A stretch of DNA of 64,000 nucleotides, taken from NCBI GenBank assembly GCA_023957375.1, contig JAMLHB010000002.1, forward strand, positions 744,001 through 808,000. The letters are read 5' to 3'. The number at the start of each line of letters is the position of its first letter. Position 1 is the stretch's first letter. Below are positions 19,597-28,420 of this stretch, one piece after another. Origin of the DNA: Flavobacteriales bacterium (GTDB lineage Bacteria; Bacteroidota; Bacteroidia; Flavobacteriales_F; PHOS-HE28). Position numbers and translations under genes: made by a program. Below the pieces are notes generated by a model. It saw only the letters and a program-made list of their open reading frames with translations, did no database searches and had not been told where the DNA came from.

Positions 19597-20213
19597 GCAC
19601 GGCGAACGACCTTTCCGCCACAGGCGGCTTCGCGCCGCTCACCTCGCGCAGCAAACAGGTGAGCCAAAAGAAGATGACGCTCATGGAGCGCATCTACCTC
19701 CCGGCCGTGGTGGCCGGTCTGTGGATCACCATCAAGCACTTCTTCCGCTACAAGAAGGCCACCATCCAATACCCCGAGCAGGTTCGGCCCCGCCCGGGCA
19801 TCTACCGCGGGCAGCATGTGCTGAAGCGCGACGAAGAGGGACGCGAGCGCTGCGTGGCCTGCGGCCTGTGCGCCGTGGCGTGCCCGGCCGAGGCCATCAC
19901 CATGACCGCCGGCGAGCGCAAGAGGGGAGAGGAACACCTCTACCGCGAGGAGAAATATGCCGTCACCTACGAGATCAACATGCTGCGCTGCATCTACTGC
20001 GGCCTGTGCGAGGAAGCCTGCCCCAAGGAAGCGATCTTCCTCACCGACCGCTTGGTGGACAGCGGCTTCCAACGCCAGCCCTTCGTGTACACCAAGGAAG
20101 AGCTGGTGGAGCCGATCGATCAGCGGGTGGACATCTCCAAGCGCCTCACCCCCGACGTGCTGAAGTTCAAGGGGAACAAGCGATTCGCCCACAACCGGCT
20201 CTCCGGGCGGTAA
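19593..20213 (+). CDS. nuoI: NADH-quinone oxidoreductase subunit I (two 4Fe-4S clusters)
   Basis: Ferredoxin-like subunit of 206 residues carrying clusters N6a and N6b between NuoG and the quinone site. The two CxxCxxCxxxCP motifs are RCVACGLCAVACPAEAIT and RCIYCGLCEEACPKEAIF. The start at 19593 overlaps the nuoH stop. The next nuo genes (J-N) are not in the window, so complex I genes are dispersed in this genome. Confidence 0.96.
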   Translation: MSTANDLSATGGFAPLTSRSKQVSQKKMTLMERIYLPAVVAGLWITIKHFFRYKKATIQYPEQVRPRPGIYRGQHVLKRDEEGRERCVACGLCAVACPAEAITMTAGERKRGEEHLYREEKYAVTYEINMLRCIYCGLCEEACPKEAIFLTDRLVDSGFQRQPFVYTKEELVEPIDQRVDISKRLTPDVLKFKGNKRFAHNRLSGR

Positions 20214-20537
20214 GCCGTCCGTGTACCGCTGGCATGCTGCCTGCACGCATGGTGCAGGGCCATCAGGTCTGGAGTCCAATACTGGCGGCTGAATTTGAAG
20301 TTTCGACTGGTTGTTAGTAGAAAGTTGTTCGTTGCCAGAACCCTTCCAACGCGTTCTCAAGGTACTCAGCAATTCAGATACGGGCGTAGGTTCAAACTCA
20401 ACGAATTGGCCACCGCGCGCCGCTTGCCGGGTCAACCCGAACAACTGACAACGAACAACTGATCGAGATCACAGGCTCAATGGACGGTCCAGGCCGGGTG
20501 GCCCTGACGCATGGTGTGGCCACTGGCGGTGACCGCA
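20214..20537. other. Gene-free stretch with a 12 bp inverted repeat
   Basis: No coding signal is seen between nuoI and the channel gene. AGTTGTTCGTTG (20323-20334) and CAACGAACAACT (20449-20460) are exact reverse complements 114 bases apart, and GAACAACTGA is repeated near 20440-20461. These may mark a small non-autonomous repeat; no direct duplication of flanks is obvious and no terminator with a T-run is seen. Confidence 0.4.
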
Positions 20538-20545
20538 TACATTTC
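20538..20545 (+). promoter_or_regulatory. Possible -7 promoter element of the TMEM175-type gene
   Basis: TACATTTC, one base from the Bacteroidota -7 consensus TAnnTTTG, lies 5 bases before the ATG at 20551. If real, transcription would start at or almost at the start codon. Inferred from consensus and from similar placement at other genes in this window. Confidence 0.35.
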
Positions 20546-20550
20546 GCTCC

Positions 20551-21141
20551 ATGGGAACGAACCGCGTAGAGGCATTCAGCGACGGCGTGATGGCCGTGGC
20601 GATCACCATCATGGTGTTGGAGTTGAAGGCACCGGAAGGCATCGCAGCACAAGACCTCTGGGTCTTGGCACCTAAATTCCTGACCTACGTCCTGAGTTTC
20701 CTGTACGTGGGCATTTATTGGAACAACCACCACCACCTGATGGCTGCCGCTGAGCGGGTGAACGGCACGGTGTTGTGGGCCAACTTGCATCTGCTCTTCT
20801 GGCTCTCGCTGATCCCCTTCACCACAGCGTGGATGGGCACGCATCCCACCGCTGCGTGGCCCATGGCCGCCTATGGCAGTGTGTTGATGATGGCCGCCGT
20901 GGCCTGGGCCGTGCTGCAAGGGGCCATCATCCGGTTGCAGGGCGACGGATCTGCCGTGGCGCGCGCTGTGGGCAGTGACGTGAAAGGCAAGTTGTCGGCA
21001 GGCTTGTATTTGGCGGGCGTGGCCTTGGCCTGGTGGGTGCCGTTGGCTTCCGCAGTCCTCTACGCAGGCGTCGCCTTGATGTGGCTCGTACCGGACCGGC
21101 GTTTTGAGGGCGTGTTGGGTGAAGAGGCGACCAAGCCATGA
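20551..21141 (+). CDS. TMEM175-family (DUF1211) potassium channel protein
   Basis: A 196-residue membrane protein with one six-helix TMEM175 repeat; bacterial members form tetrameric K+ channels without a P-loop filter. The family signature RxxxFSDGVxAxxxT is present as RVEAFSDGVMAVAITIMVLE at residues 5-24. LSFLYVGIYWNNHHHLMA is the second conserved helix (YWxxHH). Monocistronic, convergent with dinB-like gene. Confidence 0.88.
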   Translation: MGTNRVEAFSDGVMAVAITIMVLELKAPEGIAAQDLWVLAPKFLTYVLSFLYVGIYWNNHHHLMAAAERVNGTVLWANLHLLFWLSLIPFTTAWMGTHPTAAWPMAAYGSVLMMAAVAWAVLQGAIIRLQGDGSAVARAVGSDVKGKLSAGLYLAGVALAWWVPLASAVLYAGVALMWLVPDRRFEGVLGEEATKP

Positions 21142-21193
21142 TGGCCTCCAACTACGGCTCAAGCCCTCCGTTGCCCGTCCGTTACAGCCCAGA

Positions 21194-21691
21194 TCAGTGG
21201 CGCTCGTCTGCACTGGGGCCGAACAGGCCGGGCACAGGCACGTCCAACAGGCGCAGGTACACGGTGAGCTGGCCGCGGTGGTGCACCATGTGGTCCAGCT
21301 GGTGGGCCAACGCCTGGGCGCGCGGCTTCTTGTCGAAGGCTGCGCCGTTGCGGCGCATTTGCCATTCGATGCCCATGTCCACACCGTCGGCGTTGGCCAG
21401 CGCAGCCTTGGCAGCTTCCAGCTTGGCGTGGTACAGGTCGATGATCGCCTGCAACGAGGTGGGCGGCTCGGGGACCTTGAAGCCGTCCAGCACAAAGTCG
21501 TAATGGTCCTTTTCCAAGATCCGGGCGATCCAGTGCGGAAGCTCCGCCACGTGCTGGCTCAAGCGGCCCAGGGTCATCGATTTTTCGTGGGGCTTCCACA
21601 GGAGCTTGTCCTGCGGAATGCGTTCAATGGCCTTCAGGTTGCCTTGGGCAATATGGTCCAATTGGATCTGGAACAGGGATAGGATATTCAT
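21194..21691 (-). CDS. DinB-family protein
   Basis: A 165-residue four-helix-bundle protein of the DinB/YfiT superfamily, usually metal-binding and often a thiol-dependent transferase or of unknown role. The start MNILSLFQIQLDHIAQGN is chosen over an ATG 27 bases upstream because the candidate -7 element TACCTTTG lies between them. Metal-ligand positions fit LSQHVAELPHW and HQLDHMVHHRGQLTVYLRLL (histidines of the third and fourth helices). Confidence 0.82.
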   Translation of the reverse strand: MNILSLFQIQLDHIAQGNLKAIERIPQDKLLWKPHEKSMTLGRLSQHVAELPHWIARILEKDHYDFVLDGFKVPEPPTSLQAIIDLYHAKLEAAKAALANADGVDMGIEWQMRRNGAAFDKKPRAQALAHQLDHMVHHRGQLTVYLRLLDVPVPGLFGPSADERH

Positions 21692-21698
21692 GGTGGAG

Positions 21699-21706
21699 CA
21701 AAGGTA
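21699..21706 (-). promoter_or_regulatory. -7 promoter element (TACCTTTG) for the DinB-family gene
   Basis: On the minus strand TACCTTTG matches TAnnTTTG exactly and ends 7 bases before the ATG at 21691, implying a leaderless or nearly leaderless transcript. No clear -33 element is seen. Confidence 0.5.
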
Positions 21707-21714
21707 CCCCGTGT

Positions 21715-22131
21715 TCAACGCACGATGCGGCCGGTGCCTTCCAACGAACGGGCTTCATACAGCACTTGCACCTCCTGGCTGCCCAGCACCACGAAGGTGA
21801 AGATGCCCAAGGCCAGGCCGAACGGGATGTTGAGGCAATTGAGCGCAGCCACCACGTAACTGAACGTGCGGCCCTTGTGCTTCTGGATCATGGCCCCACT
21901 GACCAGGTTAAGCAGGGCGTGAAGCTCCACCAGGGCGAACAGGGCCCAGCCCAGGATCTGCAGAAAATGCCCCGCAAAAACCGGCGGCCCCCCCCCGGCT
22001 TGTTGTTGTATCCAATCGCTGTTGAGGAACACCCCTGCGAACACCAAACCCAACAGGCACATGCCGACCAAGCAAATGAAGACGCCATACACATAGTGCA
22101 GGGTGGCCACGGTGGAAAGTTGGTTTTTCAT
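21715..22131 (-). CDS. Hypothetical four-helix membrane protein
   Basis: A 138-residue inner-membrane protein that I do not recognise. Helices are at about 9-33 (LHYVYGVFICLVGMCLLGLV), 48-70, 82-98 and 101-118 (FGLALGIFTFVVLGSQEVQV). The start MKNQLSTVATLHYVYGVF at 22131 is used; the frame extends upstream to 22401 but that part overlaps the msrB leader and lacks membrane character. It lies upstream of the DinB gene on the same strand. Confidence 0.65.
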   Translation of the reverse strand: MKNQLSTVATLHYVYGVFICLVGMCLLGLVFAGVFLNSDWIQQQAGGGPPVFAGHFLQILGWALFALVELHALLNLVSGAMIQKHKGRTFSYVVAALNCLNIPFGLALGIFTFVVLGSQEVQVLYEARSLEGTGRIVR

Positions 22132-22263
22132 GCAACGAAGATGGTGCTTCCCCCGGGCATGCCGTCCTGGAAAGGGAATGGCGGCGTATCTGCCTGACAG
22201 GTGGCGATCCGGCAACATTTCTTGGGAGCATCCTCCCACCGATCCATCCCGTGCCGCGTTTGC

Positions 22264-22271
22264 CACCTTTG
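22264..22271 (+). promoter_or_regulatory. Possible -7 element for msrB
   Basis: CACCTTTG differs by one base from TAnnTTTG and lies 14 bases before the msrB ATG. Confidence 0.3.
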
Positions 22272-22285
22272 CAGTACCGATCACC

Positions 22286-22822
22286 ATGGACCTTCCCCGT
22301 CCCCAATATTTGCTGGCGGCCATCCTCTTGGCCTGCACCGGCGCAACACCTTCCGCCTCCATGCCTGAACAACAACGCTCCGCAGCACAACACAAGGACA
22401 ATCCCTACTACTCCCGCACCGACACCACGCCTCTGCACGTGGACAATGCCGAATGGAAGCGCATCCTTCCGGCCGACATGTACCATGTGGCGCGTGAAAA
22501 GGGTACCGAACGCGCCTTCACCGGCAAATACTGGGATGCGGACGCACAAGGCCAGTACTACTGCGCGGTATGCGGCAACGCGCTCTTCCGCTCGGACAGC
22601 AAGTTCGCCAGCAGTTGCGGTTGGCCGAGCTTCTACCAAGCACTTCGCCCCGGCAGTGTGCACTACCAGGAAGATCGCAGCCATGGCATGGTGCGCACGG
22701 AGGTGCTCTGCGGACGTTGTGGCAGCCACTTGGGCCACATCTTCGATGATGGGCCTCCGCCCACCGGCAAGCGCTTCTGCATGAACTCGGCCGTGCTGGA
22801 GTTCGTGCCAGGGCAACCTTGA
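22286..22822 (+). CDS. msrB: Peptide-methionine (R)-S-oxide reductase, exported lipoprotein form
   Basis: Repairs R-methionine sulfoxide in oxidised proteins. The 178-residue product has the zinc CxxC pairs CAVCGN and CGRCGSHLGHIF and the catalytic Cys in GKRFCMNSAVLEF. The start at 22286 gives a lipoprotein-like signal (LLAAILLACTGA), suggesting attachment in the periplasm; the longer frame from 22103 lacks a sensible N-terminus. Resolving Cys is not obvious, so recycling may use an external thiol. Monocistronic and convergent with sufB. Confidence 0.92.
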   Translation: MDLPRPQYLLAAILLACTGATPSASMPEQQRSAAQHKDNPYYSRTDTTPLHVDNAEWKRILPADMYHVAREKGTERAFTGKYWDADAQGQYYCAVCGNALFRSDSKFASSCGWPSFYQALRPGSVHYQEDRSHGMVRTEVLCGRCGSHLGHIFDDGPPPTGKRFCMNSAVLEFVPGQP

Positions 22823-22859
22823 AGCCACTTCACCCCATTCGCTGGCATGGCGTGAACCA

Positions 22860-24320
22860 CTATCCCACGCTGCCTTCCAAGCTTACCGCCAGCAGCTTCT
22901 GCGCCTCCACGGCAAACTCCATCGGCAGCTGGTTCAGTACATCCTTGCAATAGCCGTTCACAATGAGGCTGATGGCCTTTTCCGGCGGGATACCGCGCTG
23001 GTTGAGGTAGAAGAGCTGGTCCTCGCCGATCTTGCTGGTGGTGGCCTCGTGCTCCACCATGGCGGAAGGGTTTTCACTTTCGATGTACGGGAAGGTGTGC
23101 GCCCCACAGCGGTCGCCCAGCAACAATGAATCGCACTGGCTGAAGTTGCGCGCCCCCTTGGCGCCCCTGCCGATCTTCACCAAGCCGCGGTAGCTGTTGT
23201 TGCTTCGGCCCGCGCTGATGCCCTTGCTGACGATCGTGCTCTTGGTACCCTTGCCGATGTGGGTCATCTTGGTGCCCGTGTCGGCCTGCTGGAAGCCCTT
23301 GGTGAGGGCCACGCTGTAAAACTCGCCCACGCTGTTGTCACCCTTGAGGATGCAACTGGGGTATTTCCACGTAATGGCGCTGCCGGTTTCCACCTGCGTC
23401 CAACTGATCTTTGCCCTTTCCCCGAGGCACAATCCGCGCTTGGTGACGAAGTTGTAGACCCCTCCCACCCCGTTCTCATTGCCGGGGTACCAGTTCTGCA
23501 CGGTGCTGTATTTCAGTTCGGCGTCCTTCATGGCGATCAGTTCCACCACCGCCGCGTGCAGCTGGTTTTCGTCACGCATGGGGGCGGTGCATCCCTCCAG
23601 GTAGCTGACGTAGCCGCCTTCGTCGCAGATCAGCAGGGTGCGCTCGAACTGGCCGGTATTGGCGGAGTTGATGCGGAAGTAGGTGCTCAGTTCCATGGGG
23701 CAGCGCACGCCCGGGGGGATGTAGCAGAAGCTGCCGTCGCTGAACACGGCGCTGTTGAGCGCGGCATAGAAATTATCCGTGCGCGGCACCACCGTGCCGA
23801 GGTACTTGCGCACCAGGTCGGGGTGGTTCTGCACGGCATCGCTGAAGCTGCTGAAGATGATGCCCTTCTCCTTGAGCGTTTCTTGGAAAGTGGTCTTCAC
23901 GCTTACGCTGTCGAACACCACATCCACGGCCACGCCCGCCAAACGCTTTTGCTCTTGCAGGGAGATGCCCAGCTTTTCAAAGGTCTTCACCAGCTCCGGG
24001 TCGGCCTCGTCCAAGCTGTTGAGCTGGGGCTTCTTCTTGGGCGCGCTGTAGTAGTGCGCCGCTTGGAAGTCGATCTCCGGGTAGTTCAGCAGGGCCCAGC
24101 TCGGCTCGGTCATCTTCAACCACGCCCGGAAGGCCTCCAGGCGCCACTCCAGGAGCCATTCAGGCTCGTTCTTCTTCGCGCTGATGAAGCGCACCGTGTC
24201 CTCGGTAAGACCCATCGGTGCCAGCTCGCTCTCGATGTTGGTGACGAAGCCGTACTCGTACTCCTTGTTGGCCACTTCGTGCAGCAGCTCCTCGCTGCTT
24301 TGGACCTGTTCTTTCGCCAT
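22860..24320 (-). CDS. sufB: Fe-S cluster assembly scaffold SufB
   Basis: Scaffold subunit of the SUF iron-sulfur assembly complex, 486 residues. Typical segments are [58 protein letters not shown] and [20 protein letters not shown], and the conserved C-terminal assembly cysteine/glutamate region is intact. ATG 24320 (MAKEQVQSS) is chosen over 24488, which would precede the promoter signals. No sufC, D or S follows: the next gene downstream (msrB) is convergent, so sufB stands alone here. Confidence 0.95.
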   Translation of the reverse strand: MAKEQVQSSEELLHEVANKEYEYGFVTNIESELAPMGLTEDTVRFISAKKNEPEWLLEWRLEAFRAWLKMTEPSWALLNYPEIDFQAAHYYSAPKKKPQLNSLDEADPELVKTFEKLGISLQEQKRLAGVAVDVVFDSVSVKTTFQETLKEKGIIFSSFSDAVQNHPDLVRKYLGTVVPRTDNFYAALNSAVFSDGSFCYIPPGVRCPMELSTYFRINSANTGQFERTLLICDEGGYVSYLEGCTAPMRDENQLHAAVVELIAMKDAELKYSTVQNWYPGNENGVGGVYNFVTKRGLCLGERAKISWTQVETGSAITWKYPSCILKGDNSVGEFYSVALTKGFQQADTGTKMTHIGKGTKSTIVSKGISAGRSNNSYRGLVKIGRGAKGARNFSQCDSLLLGDRCGAHTFPYIESENPSAMVEHEATTSKIGEDQLFYLNQRGIPPEKAISLIVNGYCKDVLNQLPMEFAVEAQKLLAVSLEGSVG

Positions 24321-24370
24321 TGCTCCAGGTTGTCGTTCGCTGGGCCGCAGCTTGTGCTGCCCCGCCCCGC

Positions 24371-24385
24371 TTAGAATTGTTCTAA
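24371..24385. promoter_or_regulatory. Candidate operator (TTAGAA-TTG-TTCTAA) in the sufB leader
   Basis: A 15-base near-perfect palindrome sits 51-65 bases upstream of the sufB ATG and about 13 bases after the candidate -7 element, i.e. in the early transcribed region. The 7-1-7 layout resembles Fur/PerR-family boxes such as TTATAATnATTATAA. Regulation by oxidative stress or iron status would suit a SUF gene; the regulator is not in the window, so this is inference. Confidence 0.5.
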
Positions 24386-24397
24386 ATAACCCTGCGG

Positions 24398-24405
24398 CAA
24401 AGGTA
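24398..24405 (-). promoter_or_regulatory. -7 promoter element (TACCTTTG) for sufB
   Basis: Exact match to TAnnTTTG on the minus strand, 78 bases upstream of the sufB start and immediately before the palindromic operator candidate. Confidence 0.5.
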
Positions 24406-24445
24406 GGGCCGGCCAGCACGGCAAACAACGGTGCGCCGACAGTCT

Positions 24446-25567
24446 TCAGCGCCACGCTTCGGCCAGTTGGTGCAGCAGGCCACCCCACTCAAAGCCTCCT
24501 TCCTTGGTGCCTAAGCGCACGATCACCAGCTCCTTGGAGGGGTTGACATAGACGTACTGCCCCAGGAGCCCGTGCGCCATGAAATCGCCGTCCGGGGAGG
24601 GCAACCACCATTGGTGGCGGTAATAGGGCACTCCTCCTTGGCTGGTATCGGGCCGGGTGCTGGTGGCCACCCATTCCGCGGGCACCAGTTGCCGCCCCTG
24701 CCAATTGCCCGCGTGCAGGTACAGGGACCCCAGCTTGGCGTAATCAAGCGCCGTGGCGTTGATGCAGCAGAAAAACTTCTCGATGCCGCCTTTCTTTCGG
24801 TCGATGCTCCACGAACCACTGTTGCGCATGCCCAATGGCGCCCACAGCTTATCCTCCAGGTAGGCGGTGACCGTCCGTGGATCATGGTGCATGCGCAGTG
24901 CCCGTTCCAAGACCCAGCCCAGCAATTGCGTGCTTCCGCTTTGGTATTCAAACCGCGTTCCCGGCGGGTGGGCGAGCTTCATCTTGGCCATGTACCGGTA
25001 CATCCTTCGGCCGTAATAGAACTTGGCGGCATCGCCGAAGGGGTTGCTGTAGCTTTCGTTGAACTTTAGTCCGCCGGTCATTTGCAGCAGGTGCTCCACG
25101 GTCACCTTGTCGAACCCGTTCGGCGCCAGCTCGGGAATGAAGTCCGTGACCGGCTGGTCCACCCCCTGGATGAGGCCATCGTCGATGGCGCAGCCCACCA
25201 ACATGCCCACCACCGACTTGGCCATGGAGAAAGAGGTGTGCATGTGGCGCTCGTCGTAGCCCTTGAAATAGCGCTCATACACCACGGTGTCGCGGTGGAT
25301 CACCACGAACGCCACGGTCTTGTGCCGTTCAAGAAACGCGTCGAACCCTTGTTCCTTCCCTTGCCAGGTAATGGAACGGGGCCCGCGCTCCACCGGAGCC
25401 GCAGGATAAGTGGCCGGTTGCGCCGGCGCTTGCAACGGCCGCGCCGGGAACTTCTTGTAATCGTTCGTGCCGGCGAAGTTGTAAATGAAGAAGCGGCCCA
25501 CCTTGCACCCGCCCAGCAGCAGGGCGGCGGCCAGCAGGGCGACCCCGTACGATCGGATCCAGCGCAT
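24446..25567 (-). CDS. Serine hydrolase, class C beta-lactamase family lipoprotein
   Basis: A 373-residue penicillin-binding-protein-like serine hydrolase of the EstB/AmpC fold, anchored by a lipobox (LLLGGC, Cys 21). The SxxK catalytic motif is SMAK near residue 115, the YxS motif is YQSGST, and HGLLGQ stands in for the third active-site motif. Such proteins act as esterases, D-amino peptidases or PBPs; true beta-lactamase activity is not implied. Upstream of the ATG a TAACTTGG on the minus strand (25572-25579) may serve as -7 element. Confidence 0.85.
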   Translation of the reverse strand: MRWIRSYGVALLAAALLLGGCKVGRFFIYNFAGTNDYKKFPARPLQAPAQPATYPAAPVERGPRSITWQGKEQGFDAFLERHKTVAFVVIHRDTVVYERYFKGYDERHMHTSFSMAKSVVGMLVGCAIDDGLIQGVDQPVTDFIPELAPNGFDKVTVEHLLQMTGGLKFNESYSNPFGDAAKFYYGRRMYRYMAKMKLAHPPGTRFEYQSGSTQLLGWVLERALRMHHDPRTVTAYLEDKLWAPLGMRNSGSWSIDRKKGGIEKFFCCINATALDYAKLGSLYLHAGNWQGRQLVPAEWVATSTRPDTSQGGVPYYRHQWWLPSPDGDFMAHGLLGQYVYVNPSKELVIVRLGTKEGGFEWGGLLHQLAEAWR

Positions 25568-25658
25568 GCCGCCAAGTTAGCCGAGGAGATCCACTGGCTT
25601 GGCGGTAACTTCGCCCCACCACGACTGCATTCGGGAGAATCCCCCCTGTTACGCCGCC

Positions 25659-27113
25659 ATGCTCAAGCAATACCTCAGCCAAAAGCTCCTTCAGAAGCTC
25701 AGCCCCCAGCAGATCCAGCTGATGAAGCTGCTGCAGGTGCCCACCCTGGAACTGGAACAGCGCATCAAGCAGGAGATCGAGGACAACCCGGCGTTGGAGG
25801 AAGGCGAGGACCACGACGACGAGCCCATCCCCACCGAGGAGCAGGCCATTGACGAGAACGAGGACGAACCGGAAAGCAGCAACGAGGAGTTCGACCTGAG
25901 CGATTATTTCGAGGACGACGACACGCCCGATTACAAGCTGAGCGCACGCAACCAAGGTGCGGACGATGACAGCTTCGAGATGCCCGTGGCCGTGGGCACC
26001 ACGTTCCAGGAAAGCCTGCGGGCCCAATTGGCCCTGCGGCACGTGGACGAGCGCATGGAGCTGCTGGGAGAACAGCTGGTCGGCAACCTGGACGAGGACG
26101 GCTACCTGCGCCGCGGCCTGGACCAGATCGTGAACGACCTGGCCTTCACGGCCAACGTGATCACCGACACCACCGAGCTGGAGCGGGCGTTGAAGGAGGT
26201 ACAATCGCTGGACCCCGCCGGGGTGGCCGCGCGCGACCTGCGTGAGTGCCTGCTGCTGCAATTGGTCCGCCAACCCAACAGCGTGGAGGTGATCACCGCG
26301 CGGGAGGTGGTGGGCAAGTACTTCGAGGCCTTCACCAAGAAGCACTACGACCGCATCATGGAGCGCCTGGAGATCGACGAGGATGCATTGCGCGATGCCA
26401 TCGACGTGATCGTCAGGCTCAATCCCAAGCCGGGCAACACGGCCCGCGATGCATCCAGGCCCGCACAAACCATCATCCCTGATTTTGCCGTTACCGCCGT
26501 GAACGGCGTGCTCGAGCTTTCGCTCAATGGCCGCAACGCACCGGAACTGCGCGTCAGTCGGCAATACCGGGAGATGATCAAGGAATACCAGCGCAACAAG
26601 AAGGACCCCAAGGCCAAGGACGCCCTGGTGTTCATCAAGCAGAAGCTCGATTCGGCGAAATGGTTCATCGACGCGATCAAGCAGCGGCAGAACACCCTGC
26701 TGATCACCATGGAGGCCATCCTCGAGCACCAGAAGGAATACTTCCTCACCGGTGACGAAACCAAGATGAAGCCGATGATCCTGAAGGACATCGCCGAAAA
26801 GATCGGCATGGACATCAGCACGGTGAGCCGGGTGGCCAACAGCAAGTACGTACAAACCGACCACGGCACCTACCCGCTGCGGTTCTTCTTCAGTGAAAGC
26901 CTGACCACGGACAGCGGGGAGGAGGTAAGCACCCGCGAAGTGAAGAAGATCCTGGGGGACGTGATCGCCCAGGAGGACAAGCGCAAGCCGCTCACCGATG
27001 ACGAGCTCACGGCGATGCTGCGCGAAAAAGGCTACAACATCGCCCGGCGCACCGTGGCGAAATACCGCGAGCAACTGCAGTTGCCCGTGGCCCGCCTGCG
27101 CAAGGAACTATGA
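25659..27113 (+). CDS. rpoN: RNA polymerase sigma-54 factor
   Basis: Alternative sigma factor requiring enhancer-binding ATPases. The 484-residue product shows region I (LKQYLSQKLLQKLSPQQIQL, Q-rich), an acidic region II (about 45-105), the core-binding domain, a helix-turn-helix (MDISTVSRVANSKYVQTDHG) and the RpoN box ARRTVAKYRE near the C-terminus. ATG 25659 is preferred; the upstream in-frame ATG at 25599 overlaps the promoter region shared with the divergent serine hydrolase gene. Confidence 0.96.
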   Translation: MLKQYLSQKLLQKLSPQQIQLMKLLQVPTLELEQRIKQEIEDNPALEEGEDHDDEPIPTEEQAIDENEDEPESSNEEFDLSDYFEDDDTPDYKLSARNQGADDDSFEMPVAVGTTFQESLRAQLALRHVDERMELLGEQLVGNLDEDGYLRRGLDQIVNDLAFTANVITDTTELERALKEVQSLDPAGVAARDLRECLLLQLVRQPNSVEVITAREVVGKYFEAFTKKHYDRIMERLEIDEDALRDAIDVIVRLNPKPGNTARDASRPAQTIIPDFAVTAVNGVLELSLNGRNAPELRVSRQYREMIKEYQRNKKDPKAKDALVFIKQKLDSAKWFIDAIKQRQNTLLITMEAILEHQKEYFLTGDETKMKPMILKDIAEKIGMDISTVSRVANSKYVQTDHGTYPLRFFFSESLTTDSGEEVSTREVKKILGDVIAQEDKRKPLTDDELTAMLREKGYNIARRTVAKYREQLQLPVARLRKEL

Positions 27114-27128
27114 ACAGGGCCCTGCGGG

Positions 27129-27758
27129 ATGAAGCGTTGGGGATGGCTCCTGATCCTGCCCTGTGCAGTCCGCCTTTCGGCCCAACCCGCCGACACCGCC
27201 TACGTGGAGCATGCCGTGTACAAGTACCTGGTGCATGACAAGCGATCATGGAAAAAGGGCAACGGCGCCGTTACCTATTACAGTGCAGCCGGGATCATCA
27301 AGATGACAGCGCAATACAGGCACCGTAAACTGGACGGGGAAAGGATACAGTACTATGACAACGGGCGAGCGATGATCGTGGAGCCGTACCACAAGGGACG
27401 CCTGAATGGCGTAGTACGTTCCTACTGGCCGAACGGGAACATCGAGTGGTCCAAGCCCTACCGGAAAGGAAAACTGCACGGCGCGCGCATGCTGCTGGAC
27501 TCCATGGGCGTGCCGGTAACCGGCGACAATGTTCAGGTACTGGAATGGGGCCGTTGGCAGATCTCCTCCCATTGCGTGGACGGCCTACCCCAGGGAAAGG
27601 TGACGGGCAAGGTGGACGGGCGGATCAGCTACGTCGGCAATTACTCGGACGGCATGCCCGATGGCGACTTCATCTACTACAACGCAGCAGGAACGCCGCA
27701 TTGGAAGGAGGTGTACCACAACGGCCGTTTCACGAAGGGGGAAATACTGAACCCGTGA
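27129..27758 (+). CDS. Exported MORN/YwqK-type repeat protein
   Basis: A 209-residue predicted periplasmic or surface protein with a signal peptide (MKRWGWLLILPCAVRLSAQP). It is made of MORN-like repeats such as RKLDGERIQYYDNGRAMI, GRLNGVVRSYWPNGNIEWSK and GMPDGDFIYYNAAGTPHWKE, each about 22-24 residues. These resemble the YwqK family often annotated as antitoxin, though no toxin is adjacent and the role here is unknown. It starts 15 bases after rpoN. Confidence 0.75.
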   Translation: MKRWGWLLILPCAVRLSAQPADTAYVEHAVYKYLVHDKRSWKKGNGAVTYYSAAGIIKMTAQYRHRKLDGERIQYYDNGRAMIVEPYHKGRLNGVVRSYWPNGNIEWSKPYRKGKLHGARMLLDSMGVPVTGDNVQVLEWGRWQISSHCVDGLPQGKVTGKVDGRISYVGNYSDGMPDGDFIYYNAAGTPHWKEVYHNGRFTKGEILNP

Positions 27759-27769
27759 GGTTGACCGTC

Positions 27770-28417
27770 ATGCAAACCACAGCTCCCATGGGCAACAAGC
27801 TATTGGACCGGTCCGCACAGGTGCTGTCCGTGGTGCTGCACCCGGTGTGGATGCCCACTGCCGCGCTGTTCCTGGCCTTCCACATCGACCCGCACCTCAC
27901 CTTCACCTTTTCGGCGGCAGGCCAGCGGGTGATCCTGTTCATGATCTTCATCATGACCGCCTTGTTTCCCGTGGCGAGCATGCTGATGTTGTGGCGCAGC
28001 GGCCTGGTATCCCGGCTCTCCATGCCCCTGCGCAAGGAGCGTATCATGCCCTATCTGCTCACCCTGGTCTACTTCGGCATGGCCTATTACCTGCTGCGGC
28101 GCACACCGAACAGCACCACCACGCTCAGCCTGTTCACCGGCATGGTGGCCGCCTTGGCCATGGCCCTGTTGCTCACCCTGCGGTGGAAGGTGAGCCTGCA
28201 CATGGTGGGCATCGGAGGTATCATCGGGATGGTACTGGGGCTCATGGTGGTACACGGCGCACGCGCCGGATTCCTGCCGTTGCTCTTCGTGGTGGCCGGC
28301 GCGCTGGGCAGCGCCCGCTTGCTGGTGGGCGACCACAGCCCGGCCCAGGTATACGCTGGTGCAGCGATCGGCCTTGCTGCACCCTTCCTCTGCATCCTGT
28401 TCGGCCTCCACTATTGA
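27770..28417 (+). CDS. PAP2-like integral membrane protein
   Basis: A 215-residue membrane protein with about six helices. The C-terminal part (SARLLVGDHSPAQVYAGAAI) resembles motif 3 of PAP2 phosphatases (SRxxxxxHxxxD), with the His kept but the Asp replaced by Gln, and no KxxxxxxRP motif is evident apart from RKERIMP. It is therefore more likely a degenerate or non-catalytic relative. It lies between the MORN protein and the ABC ATPase genes, 3 bases from the latter. Confidence 0.6.
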   Translation: MQTTAPMGNKLLDRSAQVLSVVLHPVWMPTAALFLAFHIDPHLTFTFSAAGQRVILFMIFIMTALFPVASMLMLWRSGLVSRLSMPLRKERIMPYLLTLVYFGMAYYLLRRTPNSTTTLSLFTGMVAALAMALLLTLRWKVSLHMVGIGGIIGMVLGLMVVHGARAGFLPLLFVVAGALGSARLLVGDHSPAQVYAGAAIGLAAPFLCILFGLHY

Positions 28418-28420
28418 TCC

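Noticed and set aside
24446-25567. Antibiotic-resistance beta-lactamase
   Set aside because: It has the SxxK serine-hydrolase fold, but lipoprotein anchoring and altered third motif make an esterase or PBP-like role more likely; resistance cannot be claimed.
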